A DNA stretch of 64,000 bases from Diplolepis rosae. Taxonomy: Eukaryota > Arthropoda > Insecta > Hymenoptera > Diplolepididae. A program made the position numbers and the translations under genes. Each line of letters begins with the position of its first letter. The first letter of the stretch is position 1. Below the pieces are notes generated by a model that did no database searches, was not told the origin of the DNA, and saw nothing but the letters and a program-made list of their open reading frames with translations. The DNA is taken from NCBI GenBank assembly GCA_030998225.1, contig JAPYXD010000555.1, positions 8,060,001 to 8,124,000 on the forward strand, given 5' to 3'. Of this stretch, positions 45,816 to 55,727 are shown in pieces.

Positions 45816-46004
45816 CATTCAAATAGCACATCACTCAAGAAGCTTCCCGTCTAACATATAGATGGCACCACTGTTGTCAAATTCATATGATTTTTGGATA
45901 GTACCAATCTTCAAACGTTTAGTGTCCAAATTTCATGATAATCTGACGTTTAGTTCAGAAGTTACAGAGGTTTTGTTCAAGCAACTTTTGTCATTATCAT
46001 AACA

Positions 46005-46698
46005 ATGGATAAAAAGAGTTTTAGTGTTAATTAATCATTGGTTTTTAATAGGAAAAAATACTGTTAAAGCAAAGCAGTGGCTTGATAAGCGTCATGGAGA
46101 CTCTACAAGGAAATCAACAATCATCGACTGGTATGCCGAATTTAAACGCGGTCGTACAAACACCGATGACGCTGAACGCTCTGGTCGTCCAAAATCAGCA
46201 GTTGTGCCAGAAAACATAACGAAAGTCCACAAAATAGTTTTGGGTGATTGTAAATTAAAGTTGCGTGAGATAGCTGAAACCTTAATGATATCAGAAGGTA
46301 GTGTGTTTACAATTTTGCACGAATCTTTGGGGATGCGTAAGTTGTTTTCGAAGTGGGTGCCGTGTTTGCTCACACTCGACCAAAAACAACAACTTGACGA
46401 GGATTCAGAGCGCTTGTTGGAGCTCTTCAAGTGTGGTAAAAAGGATTTTCTGCCTCGGTATGTGACAGTGGATGAAACATGGATCCACTACTACACACCT
46501 GAAACAAAAAGATTGTCAGCTGAGTAGACAGCAGCTGGTGAAAGCCGTCTAAAGCGATCAAAAACTCAACAGTGGGCTGGCAAGGTTATGGCATCCATAT
46601 TTTACGACGCGCATGGTATTTTGTTTATCGACGATCTTGAGAAAGGTAAAACGATTAACAGCGATTATTACATGGCATTACTGGATTGATTGAGCAGA
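46005..46698 (+). pseudogene. mariner transposase, N-terminal part
   Basis: ATG at 46005; after eight codons a frameshift near 46026 moves the frame to the long ORF that ends at a TAG (46525-46527) replacing the Trp of the family. The helix-turn-helix region contains IIDWYAEFKRGRTNTDDAE and a GRPKSAV linker, followed by a second recognition segment (LREIAETLMISEGSVFTIL). The first catalytic Asp lies in VTVDETWIHYY (codon 46471-46473). After the TAG, homology continues in frame (WAGKVMASIFYDAHG, FIDDLEKGKTINSDYYMALL) until the insertion at 46699. Confidence 0.9.
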
Positions 46699-46939
46699 CC
46701 CGTGTAGAAATTGAAATCAGGGCACTAGCAGGCCCTGATGAGGTGACCAACCTTAGACGGTCCGTATCAGGTAACCTTTATTGTGCCTTAGAAATAAATA
46801 AGGTTTTCAAACGGCAAAGTTAATATTTTCGTTTGAATAAATGGAATAGAACAATAGAAAGAAAGGGGGTGGGGGTTGGTTGCTGTAAAGAGGGAAAAGA
46901 TTTCAGTGAAAACATGGACACAAATATTATATAATAAAC

Positions 46940-47162
46940 ACGTTGTTTATGTTCAGATATTTAAGTACACAATGATACATAATTTGTAATCACGCGCTTG
47001 AATTAAAAATTTCATATTCGCTTTTGGATTCGATCCCTCTAACCTACCTATATTATCTACATAACTAAACGCATTCCTACGCCTAAAGCCTCTCGGCTAT
47101 TCTTGCTTACCATATTCCGAAAAAAGTCTCGCTTATAAGCTACTGCTGCAAAGGCCGTATAA
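46940..47162 (-). mobile_element. tRNA-derived SINE, copy 2
   Basis: Minus strand A box TAGCCGAGAGG (47089-47099) and B box GGATCGAATCC (47026-47036). The body matches 25238-25447 (TATTTAAGTACACAATG, CGCATTCCTA, GCTTATAAG on the plus strand). Its head continues to TACTGCTGCAAAGGCCGTAT, shared with 63500-63718, which helps define the 5' end. Confidence 0.7.
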
Positions 47163-47164
47163 GA

Positions 47165-48472
47165 TGGGTCTGTACCACTGATCTCTATAATACACTGGAT
47201 GCACAATCAATGCAAAGTCGTGTGCTTCATTGAAGGCTGAGCCGCCATCTTTACTTAGGTTGATTCCATAATTCAGTATGGCGGCAATACACTAGGTCAA
47301 TGCAACACAGCTGCGAATTAGTATTTATTAACACTGTAGTGATATTATCTAATCAATAATTTCTAATAGTTAAATTTTCCTTGTTTTCTTTTAAGAATTG
47401 TTTATTTATTACTTTTGCATGTAGTTTAAAAATTAAGGTGTTGAATTAGTCACTACTTCCGTTTGACATTTAAAACTTCTTGTTTGTGATACTCTGGTGA
47501 TTTTTAATTAAGTGATTTGCTGCTTGTGAAGTACTTTCGTACCTGATGTTTTGTACTATTTAGTGATAATCTTCTATATTATTACTTAGGTCTTTATAGA
47601 ATTGGATTCTATTATTTAGTAACATACTAGTCACAGAATGTACATACATAATTTTTATGTAATATCTGCATTCAGTATTAATTATATTTTAGGGTTTGTT
47701 TCTTTTCCAATTTGATTTTTTTCTAATAAATTAAAATGTTCTTAAACGACCAAAATACAATAGTTTATAATTTTTGTATATATTTAAAATTGTTTCTATA
47801 ACTTCTTTCAGTTGGAGCAACTTATTACTCCTGAGCAATTTAAACGTATGATAAAATACGCCAACAAGATCGAGTGATTCAACATTTTTTAAAACAGAAG
47901 GGGATGGAGCTTTTTTCAGTTTTTAAAACCGTTTATATACAGGTACATAAGGGTTGAATTATGAAACGCGAATTAATTTATACTAAAAATAGTTATTATA
48001 TGTGACTATTATTAATAGTTCACGTTCAGAACGTGAGATAATTTTTACCCTACTCCAAGGTACGTTTACTTGTTGAATTCTATAATCTATATTTGATAAA
48101 TTTATAATAAATTTATATTTAATTATAGTTAAGAAATAAATACATATGCCTTTTTAAATATATACAACATTATATACCATAATAATAAATATTACCGAGT
48201 TATATTTTAGTATTATTTAATAAATTTCATTTCATTAGTTTACTTATGTATGCTATCAATACTAATACCGGTAAAAAAGCATGGATTTCATATTGTTTCT
48301 TTAATATTTACACTTTTCCCTTTTTACTATATTTGAATTTACCGCAACATTCTTTGTAATCAATCTGAGTAAATATGATGGCTTAGTCTTCAATTGGGCA
48401 CACGACTTTGCGGACTTTCCCATTGGCATTGTGCATCCAATGTATTATAGAGATCTGTGGTTTGTACCCTGT
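47165..48472. mobile_element. Unclassified 1.3-kb element with ~100-bp inverted ends
   Basis: Left 47168-47272 and right 48371-48472 are inverted copies sharing GATCTCTATAATACACTGG, ATGCACAAT, CAAAGTCGTGTGC, ATTGAAG and TTTACT. The right arm has a ~15 bp extra segment. The interior is AT-rich and unrelated to other repeats here, and holds the exon-like ORF at 47812-47877. I could not define a target duplication. Confidence 0.65.
47812..47877 (+). CDS. Candidate short alternative last exon of the NCS gene
   Basis: The acceptor TTCTTTCAG (47803-47811) after a T-rich tract is followed by 21 codons and TGA (47875-47877). The peptide begins LEQLITPEQF and ends KYANKIE. The upstream donor at 43995 is phase 0 and this segment reads open in phase 0, so splicing would give a 58-residue protein: myristoylation site, EWYKGFK, then this tail. 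The tail shows TP..F..M.K, the spacing seen after EWYKGF in NCS proteins (family pattern from memory). It may therefore be a decayed duplicate of the EF-hand 1 exon, or a chance acceptor plus ORF inside a transposon. AATAAA-like signals follow from about 48110. No transcript evidence. Confidence 0.3.
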   Translation: MEQLITPEQFKRMIKYANKIE

Positions 48473-49135
48473 TAATATGCAATCTTTTTGTTTCAGGTAT
48501 TTTAATCAGTTGACTGAAATTTTTCCACTTTCAATGACTGAATTAAATTTCTATAAAACACAGTATTTTTGTATGAAACTTGCAAAAAACTTTTTTCTCA
48601 AAAACATTATCTAATAAAAAGTTGTATACTTTAGAAGTATACATTTTTACAGTACGTTAGTAATAATTTACGTAGTATACAACTTTTTACATTTTAATGT
48701 GAAGATACAAGTTGGAAAATTTTTTGTAATTTCAAAATTTGAAATTTTTGTGCATCGAAAGAATCCTACTAAATCAGTATAATTAACTATTTTAAAAGCA
48801 TATTCAGAAAAATCTTATTATTTTTACGAATCTAAGCAGGTTTGAAAAGGTTATGACAAAGTCAAACAGAAGCGAAAATCAAAACAAACGGCAGCAGCAA
48901 ACAGTAGATCCTGATCACCAACAGAGTCGACCTTATCCGTATCCTGTCAGGGCCGTACGGATAGCGTAAATACAGTATACTTTAGGCTGCCTTAGTTAAT
49001 AATAAGGAGAGTTTATTTGGGCCGTATACGAACCTTATCAGTGCCGTTTCATAAATTTTTTGATCAGGCAGCCCGCTCTAGACCTGGTCCGAGCCTTTTT
49101 TTAAATAAGGCAAAATAAGTCAATTTCCGCACGGA

Positions 49136-49541
49136 GAGTAATCAAGAAAAAACGGCCTCACATGCAAAAGAAAAAAGTGCTGTTCCACCAAGAAAATGCA
49201 CCGTGCCAGAAGTCCATGAAAACGATGGTCAAATTGAACGAATTAGGCTTCGAATTGCTTCATCACCCACCATATTCTTCAGATCTGGCCCCCAACGAAT
49301 ACTGGCTCTTTGCTGACCTGAAAAAATTCTCCAGATCTGGCCCCCAACGAATACTGGCTCTTTGCTGACCTGAAAAAATTCTCCAGAGGGAAAGAGATTT
49401 GGCTCCAATGAAGAAGTGACTGCCGAAAGTGAGGCCTATTTTGAGAGCAAAGACGAATCATTCTACAAAAAAAGCATCGAAAAGTTAGAGAAGCGTTGGA
49501 ATGAATGTATTACGCTTAAAGGAAATTATGTTGATGAATAA
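49136..49541 (+). pseudogene. mariner transposase, C-terminal part
   Basis: Resumes with IKKKRPHMQKKKVLF. The second and third catalytic Asp of the DD34D triad are Glu here: HQENAPC (49192-49194; family HQDNAPC) and PNEYWLF (49297-49299; family SDYWLF). A 52 bp tandem duplication (units at 49281 and 49333) adds a frameshift. The C-terminus reads KRWNECITLKGNYVDE and stops at 49539-49541. Clearly inactive. Confidence 0.9.
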
Positions 49542-49616
49542 AGTCGAATTTCTCGAAAAAACTGTGTTTTTCTTAGTTAGACCGGAAATTTATAGAGTGA
49601 TGTGTGACAGGTTTCT

Positions 49617-49696
49617 ACACACCCAGAAATTTTTTTCTTTGACCGTATATCATGGAAATGTTTCTTTGATTTAAAGAAACTGTTTTCTCAATGCAT
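49617..49696. repeat. CTTTGATTC-family fragment next to mariner
   Basis: ACACACCCAGAAATTTTTTTC, CTTTGACCGTATATC and AAAGAAACTGTTTTCTCAATG match one half of the family. It directly abuts the mariner right end, so mariner may have inserted into a CTTTGATTC element. Confidence 0.65.
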
Positions 49697-49703
49697 GTTT
49701 GTG

Positions 49704-49974
49704 TCCAAAAAATAAAAATAAAAACGGACGTAGATAGACTACTTTTGGTTTTGAAAATGAAAAAAAGTTCAGTTTTAGCAAAATATATCGAACATTTTTT
49801 TTTCATTATTGAAACCAAAAGTAGTCTATCTACGTTCGTTTTTATCTTTTCAAACATTTCCCAAATATTGAAAACAAAATTTTATATATTTTTAACACAA
49901 ACATGTAGAAACAGGATTAAATTGTTCACATAAACTTTCTATTTTTTTCAAGTATCACATGCTCTTAATCAGCG
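49704..49974. mobile_element. GGACATG-family element, right part
   Basis: AAACGGACGTAGATAGACTAC is mirrored at 49811-49842 around CATTATTGAAACC; it ends AAGTATCACATGC then TTAA (49975-49978). The overlapping ORFs on both strands (49615-49857, 49691-49933) are products of this palindrome. Confidence 0.75.
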
Positions 49975-50070
49975 ATGTCTGCACCATACAAAGTACCTTC
50001 ACACAATATTCTTGAATATATATACTTGCAAAAAATGCACCAAAAAGAAATCGATTTTTTGAAGTTGGTA

Positions 50071-50313
50071 ATCTGTAAATCTGAATCAGTCAAAATCTAC
50101 TGATTATCAGTGAAATACCACTGATTCAAATAGCTAAACAGAGGTTACTGCGTATCAGTCAAATTTCACTGATTACTTTAGTGAAAATTAACTGATTTAA
50201 CAGTGGAAAATAACTTATTTAACAGTAAAACATATTGTTTTCACTGATGAATCAGTGAAAAGGCAAATAACTGATTCAATCAGTGAAAATTTGACTGATT
50301 CAGATTTAGAGAG
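50071..50313. mobile_element. CTCTCTAAA-family MITE
   Basis: TA at 50069-50070 and 50314-50315. The left end is mutated (ATCTGTAAATCTGAATCAG); it ends CAGATTTAGAGAG. Confidence 0.85.
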
Positions 50314-50315
50314 TA

Positions 50316-51860
50316 AACTAGAATGACCCCTTAATGGAGCTGTCACAAAAAAGGAAGAATGATTTTTTTGTGTAAATAGTTTTACTAGATATCTCATGAA
50401 ATTAGTTTCTATACATTGATCACGTAATCTAATACTGTCATGAAGTATCTAAAATACAAATTGCATTAAATTTGAAACTGAAACTAGCTTCGACCACTAA
50501 TTTCAACTCGGATCGGTAACCAGAGAGTTTCCGGGAAAGTTTACTTGTTTCCATTTGAACTGTTTGTGGCCATGATTCTGATTCCTAACCGTGCGCGTTT
50601 ATTTATTCAAGGCTATACAATGTGGATACTAGAAGAAAAGACAGATAAACAGTTTCATGATGATACATAGAACTGCGGAAATAAAATAGTGACAGTGGCA
50701 AGTCTGCCTTCGGCTTTAGAATTGTCTCTGTTTTATTTGTGCGAACATCATGACTGATGTCAAATGGAATTTCATTATTATTATTTCTCTAACCCTATAC
50801 TTCCAGAACACTCAAGAGAATTTATAGTTAATTCATACGTTTTATAAATTGTAATACATAAACGCAATATTTTTTTCCTTATAAGGTAATAATAGTAAAA
50901 AATAAGCCCGAAGAGAGAAATTCGTCAATAATACACGAAGCATTAAGTTAAATAGTATCACTTTTCTGGTGAAAAAATAAGTCCAGACGCGCATTTTGCA
51001 TTTGCATAAGAAGCGAACTGAAAAATCTTGAATAGCAAATCTCGTGAGTCGTGTCCCAGTTTTGGTATAATAAGAGCATGGAAGGCATTTCAAGGGACTA
51101 GCACCATTTCTATATACAATCTTTGTGGAAAAAAACAGAAATGTGGAAAAATCTAGGATCTGTTGATTTGGCGAGTCTTTCTATTACATTATTACAAACC
51201 CCTACTGAGCACTAAGGACGAATATTATGTTCCTGGGGACTTTATATGGATGGAATTTATGTTAAAATGTCTATTATTTTTCTTGGTAAGGCATAAAAAA
51301 TGTATCTTGTGATTTAAGCTTCTTTATATCTCATACTTTTTATTATATTCGACCCATAAACGAAACTAAAGAATAAATTTCAAATTTTTTTTAATAAAAA
51401 ATAATACTTTATTGATTACTTTTTTATATTAAGATTCCGTTCTTGTAAAATAAAAAAGTCTCATAACTCAAGTTTTAAAACAATTACAGGCCGAAAAATG
51501 GTCAATATTTGAATAATTTTACTGTTAGAAATTTCAGTTACAGTGTCGTAAAATTGAGATAGAATTTTAGAAAATCCACTTACTTTTTAGTAAATTTAAG
51601 GAACAATTTCTTGATTTTTAGTTACAAACTGTTGAATATTCTGATACTTGTATCTGGAAATTCTGCAACTTGTAACAAGAATAATTTGACGTTTTGGGTA
51701 ACTAGAGTTTAATGCAGTTGCATGTAACAGAAAATTTTGTTACAGATTCGTAATTTTGTAATTTACAAGAAGTTCGGTACTTATTTTTACCATTTGAGTT
51801 TTTAGTAAATTTTACAAGAAATTCAGTTCAATCAACAGATTTTCTGTATGTTTCACTTAT
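50316..51860. other. No gene recognised
   Basis: Mostly unique AT-rich sequence. ORFs at 50215-50397 and 50842-51093 (minus) are unsupported. TGTTAGAAATTTCAGTTAC at about 51531 recalls a CACTGTTAG terminus but cannot be extended. Confidence 0.4.
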
Positions 51861-51970
51861 CCCGTGTAGAAAAATTTCATGACGCTGGCCAGCGCCAGTC
51901 CAGACTGTCTGGTTTCCAGTTCTGGTGCTGATTATAAGGCCTGGTCTGGGGCTGGCCAGAACTGTAATTA
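51861..51970. mobile_element. CCCGTG-family left-end fragment
   Basis: CCCGTGTAGAAAAATTTCATG after AT, followed by GC-richer CTGGCCAGCGCCAGTCCAG and GGGGCTGGCCAGAACTG repeats. No right end found. A 3' piece of a CACTGTTAG element follows (51970-52070). Confidence 0.5.
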
Positions 51971-52497
51971 TTTTGTACGATATGTATATTTATTTTTCAT
52001 AATATACAAATATATTAATTTTAATTTACCACTTGTATATTAAAGTCTATTAAAATTAATAAGATTTTTAAGTGTACCATTGCACCTCTATTTTCCCTAG
52101 ATTCCTAATATTTTTTATAATTATCATTATAAAATAAAACATATATTGCTATGAAAAGTTTCTCCGTGTAAAATCTACAAAATATGAAATTTTACCGGAA
52201 GGTAGGCGAAACGTACAGAAAATTTGCTTTTTGAACTTTTTGTAAAATTTACCAAAAGGTCAAGTTGTAAAAATATGTTCAAACTTTATGTAAATTTAAT
52301 GAATTTTTGTTCTATTTGTGCTTTCTATTAAATGAAAAGAAAATGTTTCCATTTAATATTGTATTCTCAATGAAATAAAAATATAAGTTGAGATAATTGA
52401 GTATGAAAAAGTCCGTTCAAATGAAATTAATAATATTTTCTGTGCATTACAGTTCACTTTTTATTTTTCTTGAAATTCTTTTTATACATGTTCTTAA

Positions 52498-53336
52498 GGT
52501 ACACGGAGAAAAATGGAGATCAGAGAAATATGGGTGTTTACTGGAAAATAGGAAAAATTATTAGATGACAGAAGAGAGTGTTACACTGTTTGGGAATCAG
52601 TCTTGTGCTGTTAAATACTCTCTTCTCTTTTATAGTAATCATTCTTAATTCTCAGTAATCGTTCGTATTCTCATGATCTCCATTTTTCTCCGTGTAGTTG
52701 ATCCACAAAAATTAGACCTCAGGCAAAAATAGATAATTTTGCTTTCAAGAATTTCAATATTATTGTTAAAGGGCTATTTTGGAAGGGAAAAGATTAATTT
52801 CCATGCAAAAAATTGGAAACACAGAAAAATTATTTTATTAATAAATTTTATTTATTTCTTACCAAATTTTAAAAAATTATGCGATTTAATAAATTACAAA
52901 TCACTTTTTTAAGAAAAAGATTCCCTACAACTTAACCATTTCCAATTTTCGAAAATGAATAAATGATTATCAAATTCAGCAATTTGTTTATAAAAATTTC
53001 GTTTTGGAAAATGTTTTTTTAATGGTTTCAGCCATTAAAGAATTTATTTTTAAAAATCAGAAGCGGTGAACTTGTGGGAAATCTTTTCTCTAAAAAAAAT
53101 GATTCATGATTTATTAGAATCGCATAATTTTTTAAAATTTGGTAAGAAGCAATAAGAAAAAAATTTGGGTCAAAAATAAAATTTATTAATAAAATTATTT
53201 TTCTGTGTTTAAAATTTTTGACATGTAAAATAATCTTTTCTCTTTTAAAATAGCCCTTCAATAATAACATTGCTATTCTTGAAAGCAAAATTATCTATTT
53301 TTGCCTGAAGTCTAATTTTCGTGGATGAAAACTACC
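52498..53336. mobile_element. GGTAGTT-family TTAA element, complete
   Basis: TTAA at 52494-52497 and 53337-53340. The left end GGTA is split after four bases by a TA-flanked palindrome (52502-52694) and resumes GTTGATCCACAAAAATTAGACC (in part). The right end is TCTAATTTTCGTGGATGAAA then ACTACC. The body matches 16350-17080 but without the AT expansion. Confidence 0.9.
52502..52694. mobile_element. TA-flanked palindromic MITE in the GGTAGTT end
   Basis: A 193 bp element with TA at 52500-52501 and 52695-52696. The ends are CACGGAGAAAAATGGAGATC and GATCTCCATTTTTCTCCGTG. The empty site is the terminus of every other GGTAGTT copy. Same ends as 5286-5504, different interior. Confidence 0.9.
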
Positions 53337-53340
53337 TTAA

Positions 53341-54036
53341 ATGAAATTATGATTTTTTTTAAATAAGATGGAATTTGTGGTTCTATTTAGAGGTGGTGGC
53401 TTGGTAATGGATTTCGGAAACCCACGAAGCTAGTAAACGTACAAGTCGTTAGTAGAGTTTAGGTGATTGTTACATACTTCCATTAGTTTCTTAATGTCCC
53501 TATTTACACAACGGTTTCCAATAAAAGCGGTTATTGCGGTTACAATGTTTCTGGTTGGGCGACCAACACTGGCAACAAGCATCGATCCATGTGCATGTCA
53601 CGCTCACTTCAATTTCCACAACTGAGTTTTATTCTCTAAACTATATTGTGTATCCTAATGTCAGATATAATGCTTGAATTAATATATTCATGACATTTCT
53701 GAACTAGTTCTAGATTCTAAAATAAAATCTCTCCAATTTATGAAGTAATAATAACAACTGATTCTGTAAATTTAACATATATTTTACTCCCATCTACCGA
53801 TTTTCTTTATTAACCATTAATTAACAAAATATCAAAAAATATTTATAGAAAATCGGTAGATTATAATGAAATATCTGCAAACTTTATAAAATAAACTATG
53901 ATGTCACCTTTTAATACATGGATTTGATGAATATTTCAAGCAGCTTTTTTCTCGAACGCATCTTAAATATTTTAATAAGTAAAGAAGAATATCACTTTTC
54001 TCTGATAACTAGCTCCTTTTTTCTGAAGTCTCTGCC
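53341..54036. other. Unique stretch, no gene
   Basis: 53390-53620 is less AT-rich (GGTTGGGCGACCAACACTGGC) and unrepeated. No ORF above 60 codons. Confidence 0.4.
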
Positions 54037-54040
54037 TTAA

Positions 54041-54725
54041 GGGGATCCGCCACCTTTAATCGGTATATTTTTTTGACATTTTACAATAATATTATTTTTT
54101 TATTCTCTACACTTTTCTAAGTACGTGTGTAAATTTTCAGGGCAATCTGTTTTTTTCATGGAAAAAAAATTAAATTAGAAGTTACTACGATTTACAATAA
54201 CACGTTTTTAGCGAAAACAAAATTGTATTAACATTCATGTCATTATCGAAAAGAAAATGTTAACTCATTTTTATGAAAATTAAGACACATCGACAATTTT
54301 TACCACTAATTCTTTGTTATGTTATCAATATTTTTGGGTATGAAAAGCACTATAGCTAAAGGAATAACAACGAAATTATTTTTAAAAATATTTTGGGATA
54401 TTTTTATTAATTTTTTCATTTGATTTTATTTGTAACTTTTTTCAGTCATCTTACCTTATTTTTCATACCCAGAAAGTTGCTATACATTGTAAGAAACAAA
54501 ATGAAAAAAGAATTATGATAATTGTTTTTAAAAAAAAGTTATTCAAAGTCAAAAAATGTCAAAAACATGCCCAAAACAATCAAAATTTTTAGTTTAAAAA
54601 TACATAAAGGTACTGGAATTTTAAGAAAACCCCAAAAACTTTTTAAATAAAGGTACTAATCATGAAAAAATTATATTGAAGGGTCTATACACAAAAAATG
54701 AAAATATTAAAGGTGGCGGATATCC
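54041..54725. mobile_element. GGGGATCC-family TTAA element, complete
   Basis: TTAA at 54037-54040; starts GGGGATCCGCCACCTTTAATC and ends TTAAAGGTGGCGGATATCC. It lacks the insertions seen in 17800-18958 and 36505-37331 and so supplies the empty sites for two of them (at about 54126-54128 and 54185). Confidence 0.85.
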
Positions 54726-55229
54726 TAAACACCAATAATAATGCAATAGATGGTGACTTTCGATCGATATTGTATTATATATTGCCTCTAATTTTTCTTA
54801 TTCCTTCTATTGACCCACCGATTCGCCTGCAACTTATTGTCCCTTCATCCACATTTCCTTTTTCCGATTTCTTTCAAACCTTCCTCTTCAATGGAGGATA
54901 TTTCGTCACTCAAAATATAAAAGAGTGTTGCATTCTGGTAGCAACTTTACGGTAAATTGGAAACTGAATGTGCCAAGAAGCAACAACCCCAATCTCTTTT
55001 ATCACCTTCATCATCCAACTTTTTCTTCTTCCTAAGGAATGTTCGACTTTATCTTGAAATTTTCCAATAGATTCTCAACCGCCAGTCGATTTCCGTTTAG
55101 ATAAATAAAACACTTTCCTGGGATTTATTGAGATTCCTGAAATCTACCCTGAGATCTTATTCTACGTTGATTCTATTTTCCACAACTATAGCTTGTCAAA
55201 ATTATTGTAAATTAATGAGTTTAAGTTAA
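54726..55229. other. No gene recognised
   Basis: An 85-codon ORF (54698-54955) begins inside the preceding element and has no family resemblance. Confidence 0.4.
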
Positions 55230-55451
55230 GGTCATTCATCAACTAGACTACGTAACGTCGGTAATTGCAGTTACAGTGTGTAAAGCTATTGAAAAATTAA
55301 TAACTAAAATGGATTTTCGGTACTATGCAGACTTTCTTGACTCTTTTGTTCGCGTCTCTGTAGTATCGGATATCCATTTTAGTTGATAATTTTTTCCTAA
55401 CCTTACATACTGTAACTGCATTTATCGACATCACATGGTCTAGTTAATCCA
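55230..55451. mobile_element. GGCCATGG-family palindromic TTAA element
   Basis: A 222 bp element with TTAA at 55226-55229 and 55452-55455. The ends are GGTCATTCATCAACTAGAC and TGGTCTAGTTAATCCA; the arms share GTCGGTAATTGCAGTTACAG and AAAATGGAT, separated by a short GC-richer loop (TTGTTCGCGTCTCTG). Confidence 0.85.
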
Positions 55452-55727
55452 TTAAAAGACGTGATCGATTGAAAAAGTTGAAAGAATATGATTTCATTCT
55501 TGATACTGTTTTATAATTTTTGTATTATAGAAGAGATACATACAATCTATCAAAGTCCGGATTTTTTTGTCTGTTAATATTTATGTATCAAAGGATTTCC
55601 CCCTAGAAAATCAATAAAATCATTTTTCATTGTGAACTTATTTTTGAACATGGTATTAAAATGTCGAAAATATATTGAGGAAAATATTTATTTAATCCAA
55701 TTAAAATTTAGTTTGATCAACTCGATG

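Larger units (their letters stand above)
46699..49135. mobile_element. CCCGTG-ended element inserted in mariner, 2.44 kb
   Basis: The left end CCCGTGTAGAAATTGAAATC and the right end GTCAATTTCCGCACGG are inverted repeats. Just inside, both ends carry GGCCCTGATGAGG / CCTTATCAG-like GC-richer text, as in the complete copy at 61419-62286. The insert cuts the transposase reading frame between the LLD-LS codons and the IKKKRPH codons. It contains a SINE (46940-47162) and a third element (about 47165-48472). Confidence 0.75.
45816..49615 (+). mobile_element. mariner transposon, split by a 2.44-kb insertion
   Basis: TA at 45814-45815 and 49616-49617. The terminal inverted repeats share ACATCACTC and TCTAAC: the left end has CACATCACTCAAGAAGCTTC, the right end complement has CACATCACTCTATAAATTTC. 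Removing the insert 46699-49135 leaves about 1.36 kb, or about 1.31 kb after discounting a 52 bp duplication, which is the usual length of a mariner. The transposase gene is dead (see its entry). Confidence 0.9.

Noticed and set aside
46024..46527. Intact mariner transposase
   Set aside because: Frameshift after codon 8, TAG in place of Trp, a 2.4-kb insertion, catalytic Asp to Glu changes and a frame-breaking duplication.
49615..49933. Similar 80-codon ORFs on opposite strands
   Set aside because: Mirror products of the GGACATG-family palindrome.
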